A stretch of 64,000 nucleotides of DNA, from assembly GCF_947488565.1 (NCBI RefSeq), contig NZ_CANKZC010000007.1, positions 1 to 64,000 of the forward strand, read 5' to 3'. The position numbers were made by a program, and so were the translations under genes. How positions within the stretch are numbered: position 1 is the stretch's first letter; each line of letters opens with the position of its first letter. This DNA comes from an uncultured Psychrobacter sp. (GTDB lineage: Bacteria; Pseudomonadota; Gammaproteobacteria; Pseudomonadales; Moraxellaceae). The notes beneath the pieces are model-generated. The model saw nothing but the letters and a program-made list of their open reading frames with translations. It was not told the DNA's origin and searched no databases. Positions 48,050-57,969 of the stretch are shown piece by piece.

Positions 48050-48754
48050 ATGCATAATGAGCAAATTTTGATTGTCGAAGATGAGCCTGCCATTCGTGAA
48101 ATGGTGGTGATGACGTTGGAGATGGCTGGATTTGACAGCTTGCAAGCGGCTGATGTGTCAGAGGCGCATCAACAAGTGGTTGATCATCGTCCTGCGCTTA
48201 TCTTATTAGATTGGATGTTACCTGGAGATAAAAGCGGTATTGATTTTTGTCGTATGCTTAAAAGCGATGAGCTGCTGGCTGAGATACCAGTCATTATGCT
48301 GACGGCCAAAAGTGAAGAGGACAGTAAAGTTCATGGGCTTGATGCGGGGGCTGATGATTATATGACCAAGCCTTTTTCGACACGAGAGCTAATTTCAAGG
48401 ATTAAAGCGGTATTGCGTCGTAGTAGTGCGCTGAGTGCTGATAAGCCCATTGAGATAGGTAAGCTGAGCCTAGATCCCAAAGGCCAACGCGTCACGGCCA
48501 ATGATAAGGTTGTGGATATCGGACCGACAGAGTATAGGTTATTGGCGTTTTTTATGAGTCATCCAGAGCGTGCCTATACGCGCGCACAACTGCTCGATCA
48601 GGTATGGGGCGGTAATGTCTATATCGAAGATCGGACAATTGATGTGCATATCAGGCGTTTGCGTAAATTATTAAAGCCCCACGACTGCGATACGTTGATT
48701 CAAACAGTGCGTGGTACTGGTTATCGGTTCTCTAATTTCATTGAGCCAGTATGA
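48050..48754 (+). CDS. phoB: Phosphate regulon response regulator PhoB
   Basis: OmpR/PhoB-type regulator. Receiver domain residues 1-120: acidic pocket EDEP near 9-12, phosphorylated aspartate in LLDWMLPG near residue 55, and the TKPFS lysine near 107. DNA-binding winged helix residues 135-230 (GPTEYRLLAFFMSHPERAYTRAQLLDQVWG and TIDVHIRRLRKLL). Length 234 is like E. coli PhoB. The sensor gene follows and a Pho box precedes. Confidence 0.95.
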   Translation: MHNEQILIVEDEPAIREMVVMTLEMAGFDSLQAADVSEAHQQVVDHRPALILLDWMLPGDKSGIDFCRMLKSDELLAEIPVIMLTAKSEEDSKVHGLDAGADDYMTKPFSTRELISRIKAVLRRSSALSADKPIEIGKLSLDPKGQRVTANDKVVDIGPTEYRLLAFFMSHPERAYTRAQLLDQVWGGNVYIEDRTIDVHIRRLRKLLKPHDCDTLIQTVRGTGYRFSNFIEPV

Positions 48755-48823
48755 GCCAGTTTAAACAGAACGACATATGCATGACAAAGTAACGCAGTAG
48801 ATAGTCGTAAGGGTATGAAAGAT

Positions 48824-49924
48824 ATGATAACGCCTATAGAAAACGAGCAACAAAACGAGCCAGAACAGCACCCGCAAGATCAAGCAACTCAGCAAGAAGT
48901 GATGGGCCAGCTCAAAAAAATCAGAAGCTCATTACGTGCTCTACAAGACGCCGTAATATTGCTCAATGATGATGATAGTCTAGAGTGGTGGAATCAAGCT
49001 GCTGAGGATTTACTATTGCTACAAGTAGCAGATAAGGGTAAGAGTATTTTTGATTTTATCAATGTGCCTGAGTTTCGCCAGTACTATCAAGCCATGACGA
49101 CACCCAACGATGGTGTGCATATGGCATCTTGGCGAGATCCTAAGCGTTATTTAAAATGCGAGCTCACCCCTTTTGGGGACGAAAAACTATTAATCATCTA
49201 TGATGTGACTCGTCTGCATCATTTGGAACAAATGCGCCGCGACTTTGTGGCAAATGTCTCCCATGAGCTTAGAACACCATTGACGGTGTTAATGGGTTAT
49301 CTCGAAAACTTTTCAGATCAACCAGACATGCCACCGCATTGGCAGCGTGGGTTTGAGCTGATGACCCAGCAGACAGCGCGTATGAATAGAATCGTCAATG
49401 ATTTATTACTGTTGTCTCGGATTGAGATTGAAGAGACGCATGAGTTTCATTATATTAATATGACCAAACTGCTAACCCATATCTACGATGATGCCCAAGC
49501 TTATAATAGCGAATATGGGCATAGCATACGTTTGCAGATAGATACCTATGATGGCTTATACGGGTCAGAGATGTATTTAAATAGCGCCTTGTCTAACTTG
49601 GTCATCAATGCCATCAAATACACACCCAAAGGCGGCAATATCACAATCAGCTGGGCCAAGACCTCTGAAGGCTGCCGTTTTGCTGTTGAGGATGATGGTA
49701 TCGGTATTGCACCTCAGCATATCACGCGGTTGACTGAGCGGTTTTATCGTATCGATAGTGGTCGTAGCCGTGCCACAGGCGGTACTGGGTTAGGTCTCGC
49801 AATTGTCAAACACGTCTTATATCAATACGATGTAAACTTACAAATTGAGTCAACAGAGGGCGTAGGGTCGACGTTTAGTGCGTTGTTCCCCGCCAACCAT
49901 ATACGATCTGAGCCTACGCTTTAG
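48824..49924 (+). CDS. phoR: Phosphate regulon sensor kinase PhoR, without membrane segments
   Basis: Histidine kinase partner of PhoB. A PAS domain covers about residues 35-130 ([23 protein letters not shown]), the phospho-accepting histidine is in [15 protein letters not shown] near residue 146, and the ATPase domain shows the N box [10 protein letters not shown] near 262, DDGIGIAP near 289 and GGTGLGLAI near 320. The E. coli protein begins with two membrane helices; here the first 35 residues are a Gln/Glu-rich hydrophilic tail, with no hydrophobic segment anywhere. Start ATG 48824 (AAGGG at ten bases) is preferred to the ATG at 48815. The 70-base gap after phoB has no room for a missing membrane domain in frame. 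Confidence 0.92.
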   Translation: MITPIENEQQNEPEQHPQDQATQQEVMGQLKKIRSSLRALQDAVILLNDDDSLEWWNQAAEDLLLLQVADKGKSIFDFINVPEFRQYYQAMTTPNDGVHMASWRDPKRYLKCELTPFGDEKLLIIYDVTRLHHLEQMRRDFVANVSHELRTPLTVLMGYLENFSDQPDMPPHWQRGFELMTQQTARMNRIVNDLLLLSRIEIEETHEFHYINMTKLLTHIYDDAQAYNSEYGHSIRLQIDTYDGLYGSEMYLNSALSNLVINAIKYTPKGGNITISWAKTSEGCRFAVEDDGIGIAPQHITRLTERFYRIDSGRSRATGGTGLGLAIVKHVLYQYDVNLQIESTEGVGSTFSALFPANHIRSEPTL

Positions 49925-50517
49925 TCTTTTTGTAAAAGTGGGTAAGGATTGACAGCACTGCCGCTGATATAAATACCATAATGTACGTGCGGCGGTGTAC
50001 CTTTGGCATTACCACTATCACCAATATAGCCTATGATATCACCAGCATCTACCCAGTCGTTGGGAGTTATATCAGCATAATCTTCTAGGTGTGCATAATA
50101 ATGTCCTGCACCGCCAGGACCTACGACCACTACCACACGTCCGCCTAATGTATTTTCGCCAACCTTACTGACAATGCCTTGCGTCGTTGACTGTACTGGT
50201 GTGCCGCGCGGTGCAAAGATATCGATGCCTTCATGCGTACGACCTTGGCTACGCGCAGCGCCCCACGTATCAGTTAGATGCTGTTCTGGTAGCGGACTGG
50301 GTAGGCTGTTTTCTGTCGGCAACTCTTGTTGTAATAAGCTGAGCTGTTGCCATTTCGCTACTACAAACGACTGGGTTTGTTGGCTGATGCTCGGTAGTAG
50401 TTTGTCGAATACAAATAATAGCGCCAATAGCACAGCAGCCTTAATCAATACGCTTAATGTACGGCGCAAAAACGTTGGCTTGGGTGGTTGTTGATTTAGA
50501 TTCGCTGGCATCGACAT
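49921..50517 (-). CDS. M23-family (LytM) metallopeptidase, membrane-anchored
   Basis: Periplasmic endopeptidase or relative acting on peptidoglycan cross-links. One N-terminal transmembrane segment (about residues 23-44: [18 protein letters not shown]), then the M23 domain from about residue 88. The zinc ligands expected in the family are visible in HEGIDIFAP near residue 98 (HxxxD) and HVHYGI near 178. YAHLEDY lies between. It converges with phoR, overlapping its stop by four bases. Confidence 0.88.
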   Translation of the reverse strand: MSMPANLNQQPPKPTFLRRTLSVLIKAAVLLALLFVFDKLLPSISQQTQSFVVAKWQQLSLLQQELPTENSLPSPLPEQHLTDTWGAARSQGRTHEGIDIFAPRGTPVQSTTQGIVSKVGENTLGGRVVVVVGPGGAGHYYAHLEDYADITPNDWVDAGDIIGYIGDSGNAKGTPPHVHYGIYISGSAVNPYPLLQKD

Positions 50518-50771
50518 CTCTTGGGTTTTATATTAAGTTTTTGCATTAATTTCAATTGATATTATAAGAGTCTCGCTCTATAACGTTTGTATCGCATTGT
50601 TATATGACGCTTTTATCCCCATAAAGACTGAGGCTGCATATGACAATACTATAGTTAGTATAGAATAAAATCGATACTTTTATAAGAATTTACTACTGGC
50701 ATAGATTTTATAGTGAATCGGCCAGATTCTTGACAGACTCTTTTGGGACTAATACTGATGACTGGCTCTTT

Positions 50772-51458
50772 ATGACTGATACTGCGCTTATTATTGATAC
50801 TGAAACCGACCAAGGTCGAGATCCACGACCTATCCAAGTTGCGACTATTAATGTGGCAAGTGGGTTTGAGTGGATGAAATACTTTAACAGTGGCCGTCCT
50901 ATATCGCCAATTGTGATCAAAGTTCATGGCATTACCGATGATGATGTCGCTGGACTTGAGCGTTTTGAATTGGATGAATTTGACTTGCCGCAGTATCTGA
51001 TTGGCCATAATGTACGCTTTGATTGGCGAGTGATCGGTAGGCCGTCTGCTAAGCTGATTTGCACCGTGCGACTGGCGCGCGTCGCTTTTCCAGAATGGCG
51101 ATATTATGGGCAGTCCAAATGTATTGAGCAGTTATTGGGACAAGAGGAAGCCAGCAAAATGACCATTGCAGCGCATGATGCACTAGGTGATGCACGCATG
51201 TGTTATTTGCTTTACCAAGCTTGCTGTGAGCGCCTACAAATCAAGCCCACAGATTTTGAGACAGCGCATCAGATTTCAAACACCGCCAACCCAGTTGCGA
51301 AGATGCCATTTGGGAAATATAAAGGCAAGCTTATTAAAGAAGTACCTATTGGCTACGTTAAGTGGATGCTTGGCAATATTCATAACATGACACCGTCATT
51401 ACATTCTGCTCTGACCAAGCGCCTCAAGGCAGAAGAGGCCAATAGCATTAAGGAATGA
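50772..51458 (+). CDS. 3'-5' exonuclease with C-terminal DUF3820 domain
   Basis: DnaQ-like DEDDh exonuclease fold: ALIIDTETDQ near the N-terminus gives the first Asp-Glu pair, LIGHNVRFDW near residues 77-86 the next Asp, and AHDALGDARMCYLL near 136-149 the His/Asp of motif III. After a short linker, KMPFGKYKGKLIKEVPIGYVKWMLGN near 178-205 is a DUF3820 domain, seen fused or next to such exonucleases in gammaproteobacteria. Biological role not known to me. ATG 50772 preferred over an upstream TTG at 50730. Confidence 0.85.
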   Translation: MTDTALIIDTETDQGRDPRPIQVATINVASGFEWMKYFNSGRPISPIVIKVHGITDDDVAGLERFELDEFDLPQYLIGHNVRFDWRVIGRPSAKLICTVRLARVAFPEWRYYGQSKCIEQLLGQEEASKMTIAAHDALGDARMCYLLYQACCERLQIKPTDFETAHQISNTANPVAKMPFGKYKGKLIKEVPIGYVKWMLGNIHNMTPSLHSALTKRLKAEEANSIKE

Positions 51459-51489
51459 ATGCGCGGTTTGAATATAAGATACATTGTAT

Positions 51490-52473
51490 TTATTGTGATT
51501 GCTCGTTTAGCCAGTCCACTGCCATTTGCCACAGCTCTGGGGCTTTAGCGTTGGTTTTACTACTAAAATAGCGCATGTGTCCAATGCTGTTTAAGCCAAA
51601 GTCTTTTGGATCAAGGATGCGTTTTTCGATTGGCATTTTGGTAAATACGCGAATCATGTCATCCATGTTTTTACTATTGGCAATGTCATCATCGCTAAAG
51701 CCGAGCCACAATGCTGGCATGCTCAGCTCATCATAGAAATGCGTGTGAACACTTTTGCCAAAGGCGGTCTTGATATAGCCTGCGCCATTGCACCACGCGC
51801 GCCATTGACGAGCTACGCTGCGCGGTAGCGGCTCACCCATACCGATTTTATCGGCTGGGGTGTAGCCTAAGGTTAAGTTAGTGAGTGGAATAAAGGCATC
51901 CATAAAACCCATTGCCTTAAGCTTGTAAGGCATGTCCATATTTTTAATGCATCCTGAGGAACAAGCGACATTAAAAACTGAAGCAATAGAGGCATAGTTG
52001 GGCATAAGGCCAATCAGCTGACCGCCTGCGCTATGGCCAATCAGATGATAAGTGGCATTACCGAACTCATCCTGTAAGGCATCGAGAGCGGCTGGCATAT
52101 CATGTCGCCCCCAACTGATAAGGGAGGCATCGCATTTGGTCAAATCGGTCGTCAGCGACTCGCCAATACCTTCATTATCAAAGGTTAGTACTCCAAAGCC
52201 TTGCTCTGCTAAAAAAGTCGCAAAATTGTGATAGAACTGACGTTTGATACCAGTCGCTGGCGCGATCATCACAGCTGTTTTTACAGAAGTTTTGGGGCGG
52301 TAAATGGTCGCTGACAACGCTCGATTGCGATCAGATATGATGGTCAACGCATAAGTATCGATACTCGTAACCTTCGTCTCTAATGGATCGTTGTTTGTAG
52401 TATCAAGAGGCGTAGCAGACATGCGCTCTCGTTTATTTGTAGAAAATGGTGTTTGGTTGTGATGCATTGTCAT
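51490..52473 (-). CDS. Alpha/beta hydrolase (COG4757-like)
   Basis: Predicted serine hydrolase, substrate unknown. The nucleophile motif GHSAGGQ is near residue 150, and the fold marks PATGIKRQFYHNFATFLAEQGFGVLTFDNEGIGES near residues 76-110 match the COG4757 set. The catalytic His is probably in the C-terminal IGHMRYF. The first 34 residues are a polar extension. A second ATG two codons later (52467) is an alternative. Confidence 0.85.
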   Translation of the reverse strand: MTMHHNQTPFSTNKRERMSATPLDTTNNDPLETKVTSIDTYALTIISDRNRALSATIYRPKTSVKTAVMIAPATGIKRQFYHNFATFLAEQGFGVLTFDNEGIGESLTTDLTKCDASLISWGRHDMPAALDALQDEFGNATYHLIGHSAGGQLIGLMPNYASIASVFNVACSSGCIKNMDMPYKLKAMGFMDAFIPLTNLTLGYTPADKIGMGEPLPRSVARQWRAWCNGAGYIKTAFGKSVHTHFYDELSMPALWLGFSDDDIANSKNMDDMIRVFTKMPIEKRILDPKDFGLNSIGHMRYFSSKTNAKAPELWQMAVDWLNEQSQ

Positions 52474-52900
52474 ACCTTATAATGTGTATCAATAAGCGAT
52501 GATTATTAATAAATGATATGCTGTAAAGGTTAGCATACTTGCTTGTAAGTACAGCGTATTATTACCAAGATTGGGCGTTATACGTCAGTGATAAAAAGTT
52601 GTTATTAGCCATTAATATGGCTTATGCTAAGAGGAATGCGAGCAAAACAAATGCTTGGTTGTACCTCTTTATCTAACATTATCTTTTATCACTTATATAT
52701 TCCAAAGTCCGAAAATAGACGTGAAACCAATTTATGTTTATTATGCGTAATTAACAGAGCACCGACAATACTCTATCTACAATGAAAAAAACACACTTGG
52801 TATCAGCTGCGAGCAATGTATTTGTTCAAAGCACACAATTATTAAAACAGTTTAAGATAGTCATACACACAAATAATCTATACAAAATTAGGGGCGCTTT
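52474..52900. other. Divergent region upstream of the LOG-family gene
   Basis: About 430 bases with no supported gene. A 42-codon frame from ATG 52782 overlaps the LOG start but lacks a ribosome binding site. No clear promoter found. Confidence 0.5.
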
Positions 52901-53593
52901 ATGCAAATGAAAATTAACAATGACACTTATGAGGTATTGACCAGCCAAGATATTGCACATATTGAAAAGGCAGTAGATAAATCAGCGTTGACTATGCCAT
53001 TGGTCGCAGTCTATTGCGGTTCGCGTTTGGGCAATAGTGATGTTTATGAGCAAGCAGCACGTGAGTTGGGACAAGCCTTGGCAAAAAATGGTATGGGCTT
53101 GGTATATGGTGGTGCCAGTATTGGTCTTATGGGCTCAGTGGCTGACGAAGTTATCAAAGGCGGGGCACAAGCTGTCGGTGTGATTCCAACGTTCATGCTC
53201 AAACATGAAATTGCGCATGACCAGCTAACACGGCTGCATCTGACTGATACGATGCACACACGTAAAACGGTCATGGCAGAGTACGCAGACGCTTTTATTA
53301 CGTTGCCAGGCGGGCTTGGGACATTAGAAGAGATAATGGAGATCGCCACATGGCGTCAGCTGTACCAGCACGAAAAACCGATGATTATTCTCAATATTAA
53401 TGGCTTTTATGATCGTATGATTGAGCATTTAAAATATACCACTGAGCAAGGCTTTATGAAGCAGCAAGATCTCGATCGTTTGGTGGTGTGCAATACTATC
53501 AACGAAGCAATCGACTTACTACAGACACTAGTAACGATAGAAGATGCGGTTGATACAGAAAAGATGGCTGGAAATGAAAGCCAAGTATCATAA
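52901..53593 (+). CDS. LOG-family protein (TIGR00730, lysine decarboxylase-like fold)
   Basis: Predicted nucleotide phosphoribohydrolase related to plant LOG. The signature PGGLGTLEEIMEIATWRQL is near residues 131-149, with VYCGSRLGNSDVYEQAARELG near 38-58 and GLVYGGASIGLMG near 66-78 forming the Rossmann-like part. The C-terminal tail of 20 residues is acidic. Cytoplasmic. Bacterial members are often misnamed lysine decarboxylases. Confidence 0.9.
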   Translation: MQMKINNDTYEVLTSQDIAHIEKAVDKSALTMPLVAVYCGSRLGNSDVYEQAARELGQALAKNGMGLVYGGASIGLMGSVADEVIKGGAQAVGVIPTFMLKHEIAHDQLTRLHLTDTMHTRKTVMAEYADAFITLPGGLGTLEEIMEIATWRQLYQHEKPMIILNINGFYDRMIEHLKYTTEQGFMKQQDLDRLVVCNTINEAIDLLQTLVTIEDAVDTEKMAGNESQVS

Positions 53594-53658
53594 GGTCAAT
53601 CAATTGATAAGTAAGATAGCCTGTATTCATTATTAGTAGCTATAGAGCAGGATAGAAA

Positions 53659-53700
53659 AAGGAGCAGACAGCCAGTATTTGGCCATCTGCTCCTTTTTTG
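53659..53700. terminator. Terminator after the LOG-family gene
   Basis: Long hairpin AAGGAGCAGA / TCTGCTCCTT with an inner GCCA/TGGC stem, then six T. Also preceded by an A-run, so may serve the convergent flavoprotein gene. Confidence 0.9.
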
Positions 53701-53733
53701 TATTTTCTTACCTGTGTGAGTTGGTGTGATATA

Positions 53734-55341
53734 TTATGTTTTGTTAGACGCCAAATTTGCTAAAGTGGCTTCACGAATACTGCGATTGACACCAGCCATA
53801 GCTTGAGGAAACCCACGTTCCTCAGCCAGTACGCGTGCCACATTATCAACAGCTGTACTGTCGTTGTGTACAAGATAATTCCATTCGTGCGCATAACGAC
53901 GACGATCCTCAGCAGTATCGTTTGCGATCAGTCCAAGCTGTGTTAATTCATGAACGATCTGATCAGCGGCAATCAAGGTTGATGAGGCTTTGACGTTTTC
54001 AGCGCGCGCGTAGCGTATATTAGAATATAAGCTTACATCAGCCACTCGTAAGGTGTCATCCTTGCCTGGGATTTGTTGTCCTCCATATAACGCATTACCA
54101 ATGGTACGCGCACTATTAAACGTCGGTACAAACTCAGCCACATATTCAATCGCTTGCTGGCTACGCGCTTGCAATGGGGCTTTGTCCCAGCCATCTTCGA
54201 TATAGTGTACATATTGCTTTGGTAATTTAGGCTGGGCGCTACCTTTATTAGAAGCAACTAAACCATCATTAAACAAAGTAATCGCTTTACTCATACCATG
54301 AATTTGAAAATAACCATCTGGGTAAGGCGTGAGCTGTGCCATACCTTCTGGTGTGCCTCGATTACCATAGACAATAATCTCTGGTATTTGCCCGCCTGCA
54401 TCATCCCAACGCGTAATATAAGAGGATTTAAATTCGACCATACGCGTGACTTTAACCCCGACCATATCGTCGATTACCCCAGTACGAAAACCACAGGCAT
54501 TCACTAGGTAGTCGACTTCAACCGCTTCCGTTTGTGATGCATTGGCCTGCTGGTAGTCAATACGCCACTTGGTAACATGATGATCCGCATTTGTACAATT
54601 CTCACAATCGACTGGCATCACTTGCTTAACTTGTGTGTCAGTGAAGACATGAGCATGATTGTATTCTTCCAATGCGAGCTGCGCAGACGCTGCTAAACGA
54701 AAAATGTTCCAGCCATATTCTTGTACGACAATCAGTGGAAACTTAACTTTGTTTAAGTCCAAATATTTAGCAACTGGTATCATCCATTCATCAACTGTCT
54801 CTGGTACCGCAACTTGCTCTTGTTCAGATAGCTCGAGCATTTTTTCATGACTATATAGTTGATAGTAGTTGTCAGGCTCGCCCAATACTTTGTTATTAGC
54901 ATCTTGTGCGATAAGCTCACGATAAGCGTCTGTTAAGATATCAAGGCGCGGCAATAAGTCTTCAGGTAGTCCTTCATCACGTGTCGGCACTGCAAATACA
55001 GTCGGACGTACATCAATGGTGTAAGGATAAAGGCGTAAAATATCGATACATTGTTTAAGGAGTGCGACGCAATCTTCATCAGGTATTTCGCGGTACAAGT
55101 TACCACCTGCATGTAAATGACACATTGGCGGACCATCAATCAGAGATTTTTTCTTTTCAAACAAGTAAGTTTCAAGTCCTAAAGCCGCGAGACGAATGGC
55201 AATCGTTGCACCTGCTGTGCCACCGCCTAAGATACCCACACGTTTGGCGGGGATGTTGTGCTTTGCTGTCTGAGACAAAGCATCGTCTAAGGCTAATTTT
55301 GATTGATCTTTAATAAAAGTTTGAGTCATTGTCGTTGTCAT
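53734..55341 (-). CDS. FAD-dependent oxidoreductase, unassigned
   Basis: A 535-residue protein with a Rossmann FAD-binding motif GILGGGTAGATIAIRLAALGLE at residues 37-58 followed by the acidic FEKKK end of the second strand. I do not recognise a specific family. Other features: MCHLHAGGNLYREI near residues 72-85, where a substrate or FAD site could be, and a C-terminal helical half. A cluster ENCTNADHH near residue 250 holds a Cys pair. The first 30 residues are polar. Confidence 0.7.
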   Translation of the reverse strand: MTTTMTQTFIKDQSKLALDDALSQTAKHNIPAKRVGILGGGTAGATIAIRLAALGLETYLFEKKKSLIDGPPMCHLHAGGNLYREIPDEDCVALLKQCIDILRLYPYTIDVRPTVFAVPTRDEGLPEDLLPRLDILTDAYRELIAQDANNKVLGEPDNYYQLYSHEKMLELSEQEQVAVPETVDEWMIPVAKYLDLNKVKFPLIVVQEYGWNIFRLAASAQLALEEYNHAHVFTDTQVKQVMPVDCENCTNADHHVTKWRIDYQQANASQTEAVEVDYLVNACGFRTGVIDDMVGVKVTRMVEFKSSYITRWDDAGGQIPEIIVYGNRGTPEGMAQLTPYPDGYFQIHGMSKAITLFNDGLVASNKGSAQPKLPKQYVHYIEDGWDKAPLQARSQQAIEYVAEFVPTFNSARTIGNALYGGQQIPGKDDTLRVADVSLYSNIRYARAENVKASSTLIAADQIVHELTQLGLIANDTAEDRRRYAHEWNYLVHNDSTAVDNVARVLAEERGFPQAMAGVNRSIREATLANLASNKT

Positions 55342-55913
55342 ATCCTTGATAGCCTCATCTTGAGACCGTATTCAGCGTATTCGTTAAAATTTCGTTAGAA
55401 GTATCTGGTTGAATGTATGGTATGTACTGATATGCGTATGCCAACTACTAAGTTCAACACATATATGAAGTCGTGATAGTCATGTTTTTAATTGTTTAGC
55501 CATACTTATATTCTATGGTGTTATTTTACGAAAATCTGCAATCAACATGACGGTAAATACGTAATTTGATGCATTAATTTTGTCAACAAACAGTGATGGA
55601 ATGTACGCTTTAAACAGGACGTTTTAAATGTGCAGGCAATATCAAAACTTTATCAAAAAATATTTATAGGGTATTTGAATAATAAAAAATGGTCGTTTTT
55701 AGTTGATTTGTAAGCTTAAGACGCTTTTGTAAAATTATATTCTAATGGAAACGACAGGTTTGTAGCGTATGCTATATTAAAACGCTTGCAGTCAGATTTG
55801 GGCGTCTATTGTTTGGTTAAAGACATCGCTAAACAAACGCCAAGATAAAAGACCACAAGTAAAAAGAGACATATAAATTTGAACCCCATATTATTTTTAA
55901 TTACAAGGAAGTT
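55342..55913. other. 570-base AT-rich region between flavoprotein and lipoprotein genes
   Basis: No gene seen on either strand. It must contain both divergent promoters. No repeats or hairpins of note. A ribosome binding site CAAGGAAG precedes the lipoprotein start at 55914. Confidence 0.5.
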
Positions 55914-56351
55914 ATGATGAAAAATATTCTTATGTTGTCTGCGTTGACAGGTGTTTTGACGCTCACAGGGTGCTCTACGTTAAACAACGTATTTGGCAAT
56001 GACACATCAGGTATGCATGATGTACAAGCGACGAGCAATAACACCGTACCAGTGGCGAGTAAAAACGGTATGCTGGTTGATGCAACCAATCATATGACTT
56101 TATATACTTTTGATAAAGATTCGATGAATAAATCAGAATGTGGTAGTGCTTGCTTGGTAGCTTGGCCTGCATTTATGGCACCTAGTAATGCCAAGGCTTC
56201 TGGTCAGTTTGCTGCTTTTCAACGTGAAGACGGCAAGTATCAATGGGCCATGAATGGTAAGCCGTTATATTTTTATGCCAATGATACCAAAGTGGGTGAC
56301 AAAGACGGCGACAATAAGCTTGGCGTTTGGCATATTATTCCAACCAAATAA
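55914..56351 (+). CDS. Lipoprotein of the COG4315 / Lipoprotein_15 family
   Basis: Signal with lipobox LTGC near residue 20, so a lipid-anchored surface or periplasmic protein. The mature domain has two repeats: MLVDATNHMTLYTFDKDSMNKSEC-type (starting near residue 53) and WAMNGKPLYFYANDTKVGDKDGDN, the PF03640 repeat pattern. Function unknown. The start may be the second ATG at 55917. Own terminator follows. Confidence 0.88.
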   Translation: MMKNILMLSALTGVLTLTGCSTLNNVFGNDTSGMHDVQATSNNTVPVASKNGMLVDATNHMTLYTFDKDSMNKSECGSACLVAWPAFMAPSNAKASGQFAAFQREDGKYQWAMNGKPLYFYANDTKVGDKDGDNKLGVWHIIPTK

Positions 56352-56372
56352 AGTGTAATGCAAATAATAAGA

Positions 56373-56402
56373 AGACAGTCACCATAGTGGCTGTCTTTTT
56401 TA
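56373..56402 (+). terminator. Terminator after the lipoprotein gene
   Basis: Hairpin AAGACAG / CTGTCTT with inner CAC/GTG pairs, then six T. Confidence 0.87.
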
Positions 56403-56720
56403 TAAAACGCTTATCACGTACAGCGCTGGGCCAAAGTAGATAATAAGCTGTGACATCATGGACTATGCGCTCATTGTTGCTAGCAGTATAAGTACTGAGG
56501 ATTTACATGCTGCTTGCATCAAATACCAAAAACCGTTAAAATCGCGGTTTAATTTTCCCGCTGGGGAAGGCTAAGAGAGCAAAGATATGGTGCTGAGTAC
56601 TGGAATAAGCCAGTGACGCAGTTGCCAGATTTGTACATGTCCTTAGTGCCTCAGTTACGTATGCAACATCTGACCATTGGTCGATGATGTTAAGCATGCA
56701 TCGGACATAGAGAGCTTATT
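56403..56720. other. Region upstream of rpmE2 with short open frames
   Basis: About 320 bases. A 38-codon frame (56458-56574) and, in a different frame further right, about 35 codons (up to about 56690) read as plausible but unrecognised protein. They may be two pieces of a decayed gene or chance. No Zur-type operator was recognised upstream of rpmE2. Confidence 0.35.
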
Positions 56721-56999
56721 ATGCGTAAAGATATCCATCCTGATTACCAAGAAGTTTTGTTCCATGATACTAATGCTGACGTGTTCTTTTTGACGCGCTC
56801 AACAGCCAAGACTAAAGCGACTCGTGAATATGAAGGTAAAGAATACCCATATTATCCACTTGATATCTCAAGTGCATCGCATCCTTTTTATACTGGTGAG
56901 CAGCGTAAAACTTCTACTGAAGGCCGTGTTGCAAGCTTCAACAAACGCTTTGGCGCGTTTGGTGGCCGTAGTAAGAAAGCCGCTGACTCTGCTGAGTAA
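56721..56999 (+). CDS. rpmE2: 50S ribosomal protein L31 type B
   Basis: Ribosomal protein of the zinc-free L31 kind. It opens [16 protein letters not shown] and continues with the SHPFYTGEQ block near residues 54-62, then [10 protein letters not shown], all typical. No CxxC zinc ligands, as expected for type B. 92 residues. In many bacteria the paralogue is used under zinc shortage; here its only visible copy in the window has no zinc-regulated site that I can see. Strong terminator downstream. Confidence 0.93.
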   Translation: MRKDIHPDYQEVLFHDTNADVFFLTRSTAKTKATREYEGKEYPYYPLDISSASHPFYTGEQRKTSTEGRVASFNKRFGAFGGRSKKAADSAE

Positions 57000-57035
57000 T
57001 TTGCGCTTATTGCGTCAAGTTATTTTGCCAAGTAA

Positions 57036-57068
57036 TAAAAAACCGCTGATAATTCAGCGGTTTTTTTA
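57036..57068. terminator. Bidirectional terminator
   Basis: Hairpin AACCGCTGA / TCAGCGGTT with four-base loop, A-run before and T-run after, between rpmE2 and the convergent SGNH gene. Confidence 0.92.
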
Positions 57069-57111
57069 CGTTTTTTAAGCGTAGTTTAAGTGGCTTATTG
57101 GACAAAGGCTT

Positions 57112-57969
57112 TTATTTGCTATGCTCATCAAGCTGAGATTCAAGCAGGTGCGTAATCAGCTCTGCCAACTGCTGTGCCCAAAAGCCATACGTTAAGCTAC
57201 TGGGATGGAAGCCGTCGCTGGCAAACATAGTGGCGCTATCGATAGGGGTACCGTTGGCATGCTTTTCTGCCATTAGCGTAAAGTTTGCTGCCATATAATG
57301 TACATCATTATATTTGGCACAAACATCCTGCAATACTTGGTCAAGCTTCGTGGCTTTTGCCCCGATAAAGTTATTAAGCGGTGACGGTAAAGCAGGCATC
57401 TGCGCCATCGGTGGTAGGCTTGAAAAGATAAGCTCGCGTACGCCAAACTTACGCTGAGCAATGGCGATAATTTGCTCAAGTTGCTGTTGCCATTTTGCTG
57501 TAGAGACGTTGGAGGTCGTATCATTAACGCCGACACTCAAAACCATAATATCAACTGGCTGGCTGGGAGTAGGTAGGATATATAATCGGCGCAAAATATC
57601 GAAACTGGTATGTCCCGTTGTCGCTTGCAACTCCCAGTTTAGTGCATCGAAATGAGCGTTAACGACTGGTTGTTGCTGCAAGGCAGGTATCAACTTACCA
57701 GCAAGCGCTTCTTGCTGCGTCAGGCTGCCGACCCCAGCCGCTGCCGAGTCACCAACGATCATTAAGCTCAGCGTTCTTGTAATCTCACTTAATGTCATTT
57801 TAGCAGAGTCACGTAATTGAGAGTTACCTAGTTGAATACGACCCTGTCTTTCGCCCTCTGGTTCAGGAAGGCGCACGGTGTCGCGTTTGACTTTGTGACC
57901 TTGATATAAGTAAATAGGGGCGAGTAATACGTCTTTGGCAATGCCAGACATCTTAATAGGAGCTACCAT
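57112..57969 (-). CDS. SGNH/GDSL hydrolase
   Basis: Lipase/esterase-type fold. Block I GDSAAAGVGSL with nucleophilic Ser near residue 74, block III SVGVNDTTSN near 145-154 with the Gly and Asn of the oxyanion hole, block V DGFHPSSLTY near 248-257 with Asp-His. No clear signal peptide; residues 8-22 are mildly hydrophobic. It overlaps the end of nadV by seven bases, so it is in the same operon although no link to NAD salvage is known. Confidence 0.88.
   Translation of the reverse strand: MVAPIKMSGIAKDVLLAPIYLYQGHKVKRDTVRLPEPEGERQGRIQLGNSQLRDSAKMTLSEITRTLSLMIVGDSAAAGVGSLTQQEALAGKLIPALQQQPVVNAHFDALNWELQATTGHTSFDILRRLYILPTPSQPVDIMVLSVGVNDTTSNVSTAKWQQQLEQIIAIAQRKFGVRELIFSSLPPMAQMPALPSPLNNFIGAKATKLDQVLQDVCAKYNDVHYMAANFTLMAEKHANGTPIDSATMFASDGFHPSSLTYGFWAQQLAELITHLLESQLDEHSK

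Noticed and set aside
52782..52910. 42-codon frame beginning MKKTHLVSAA upstream of the LOG-family gene
   Set aside because: No ribosome binding site, overlaps the LOG start in another frame, no recognisable features.
56640..56720. Zur operator before rpmE2
   Set aside because: A weak palindrome near 56680-56702 pairs only at its outer five bases and does not fit the Zur consensus.
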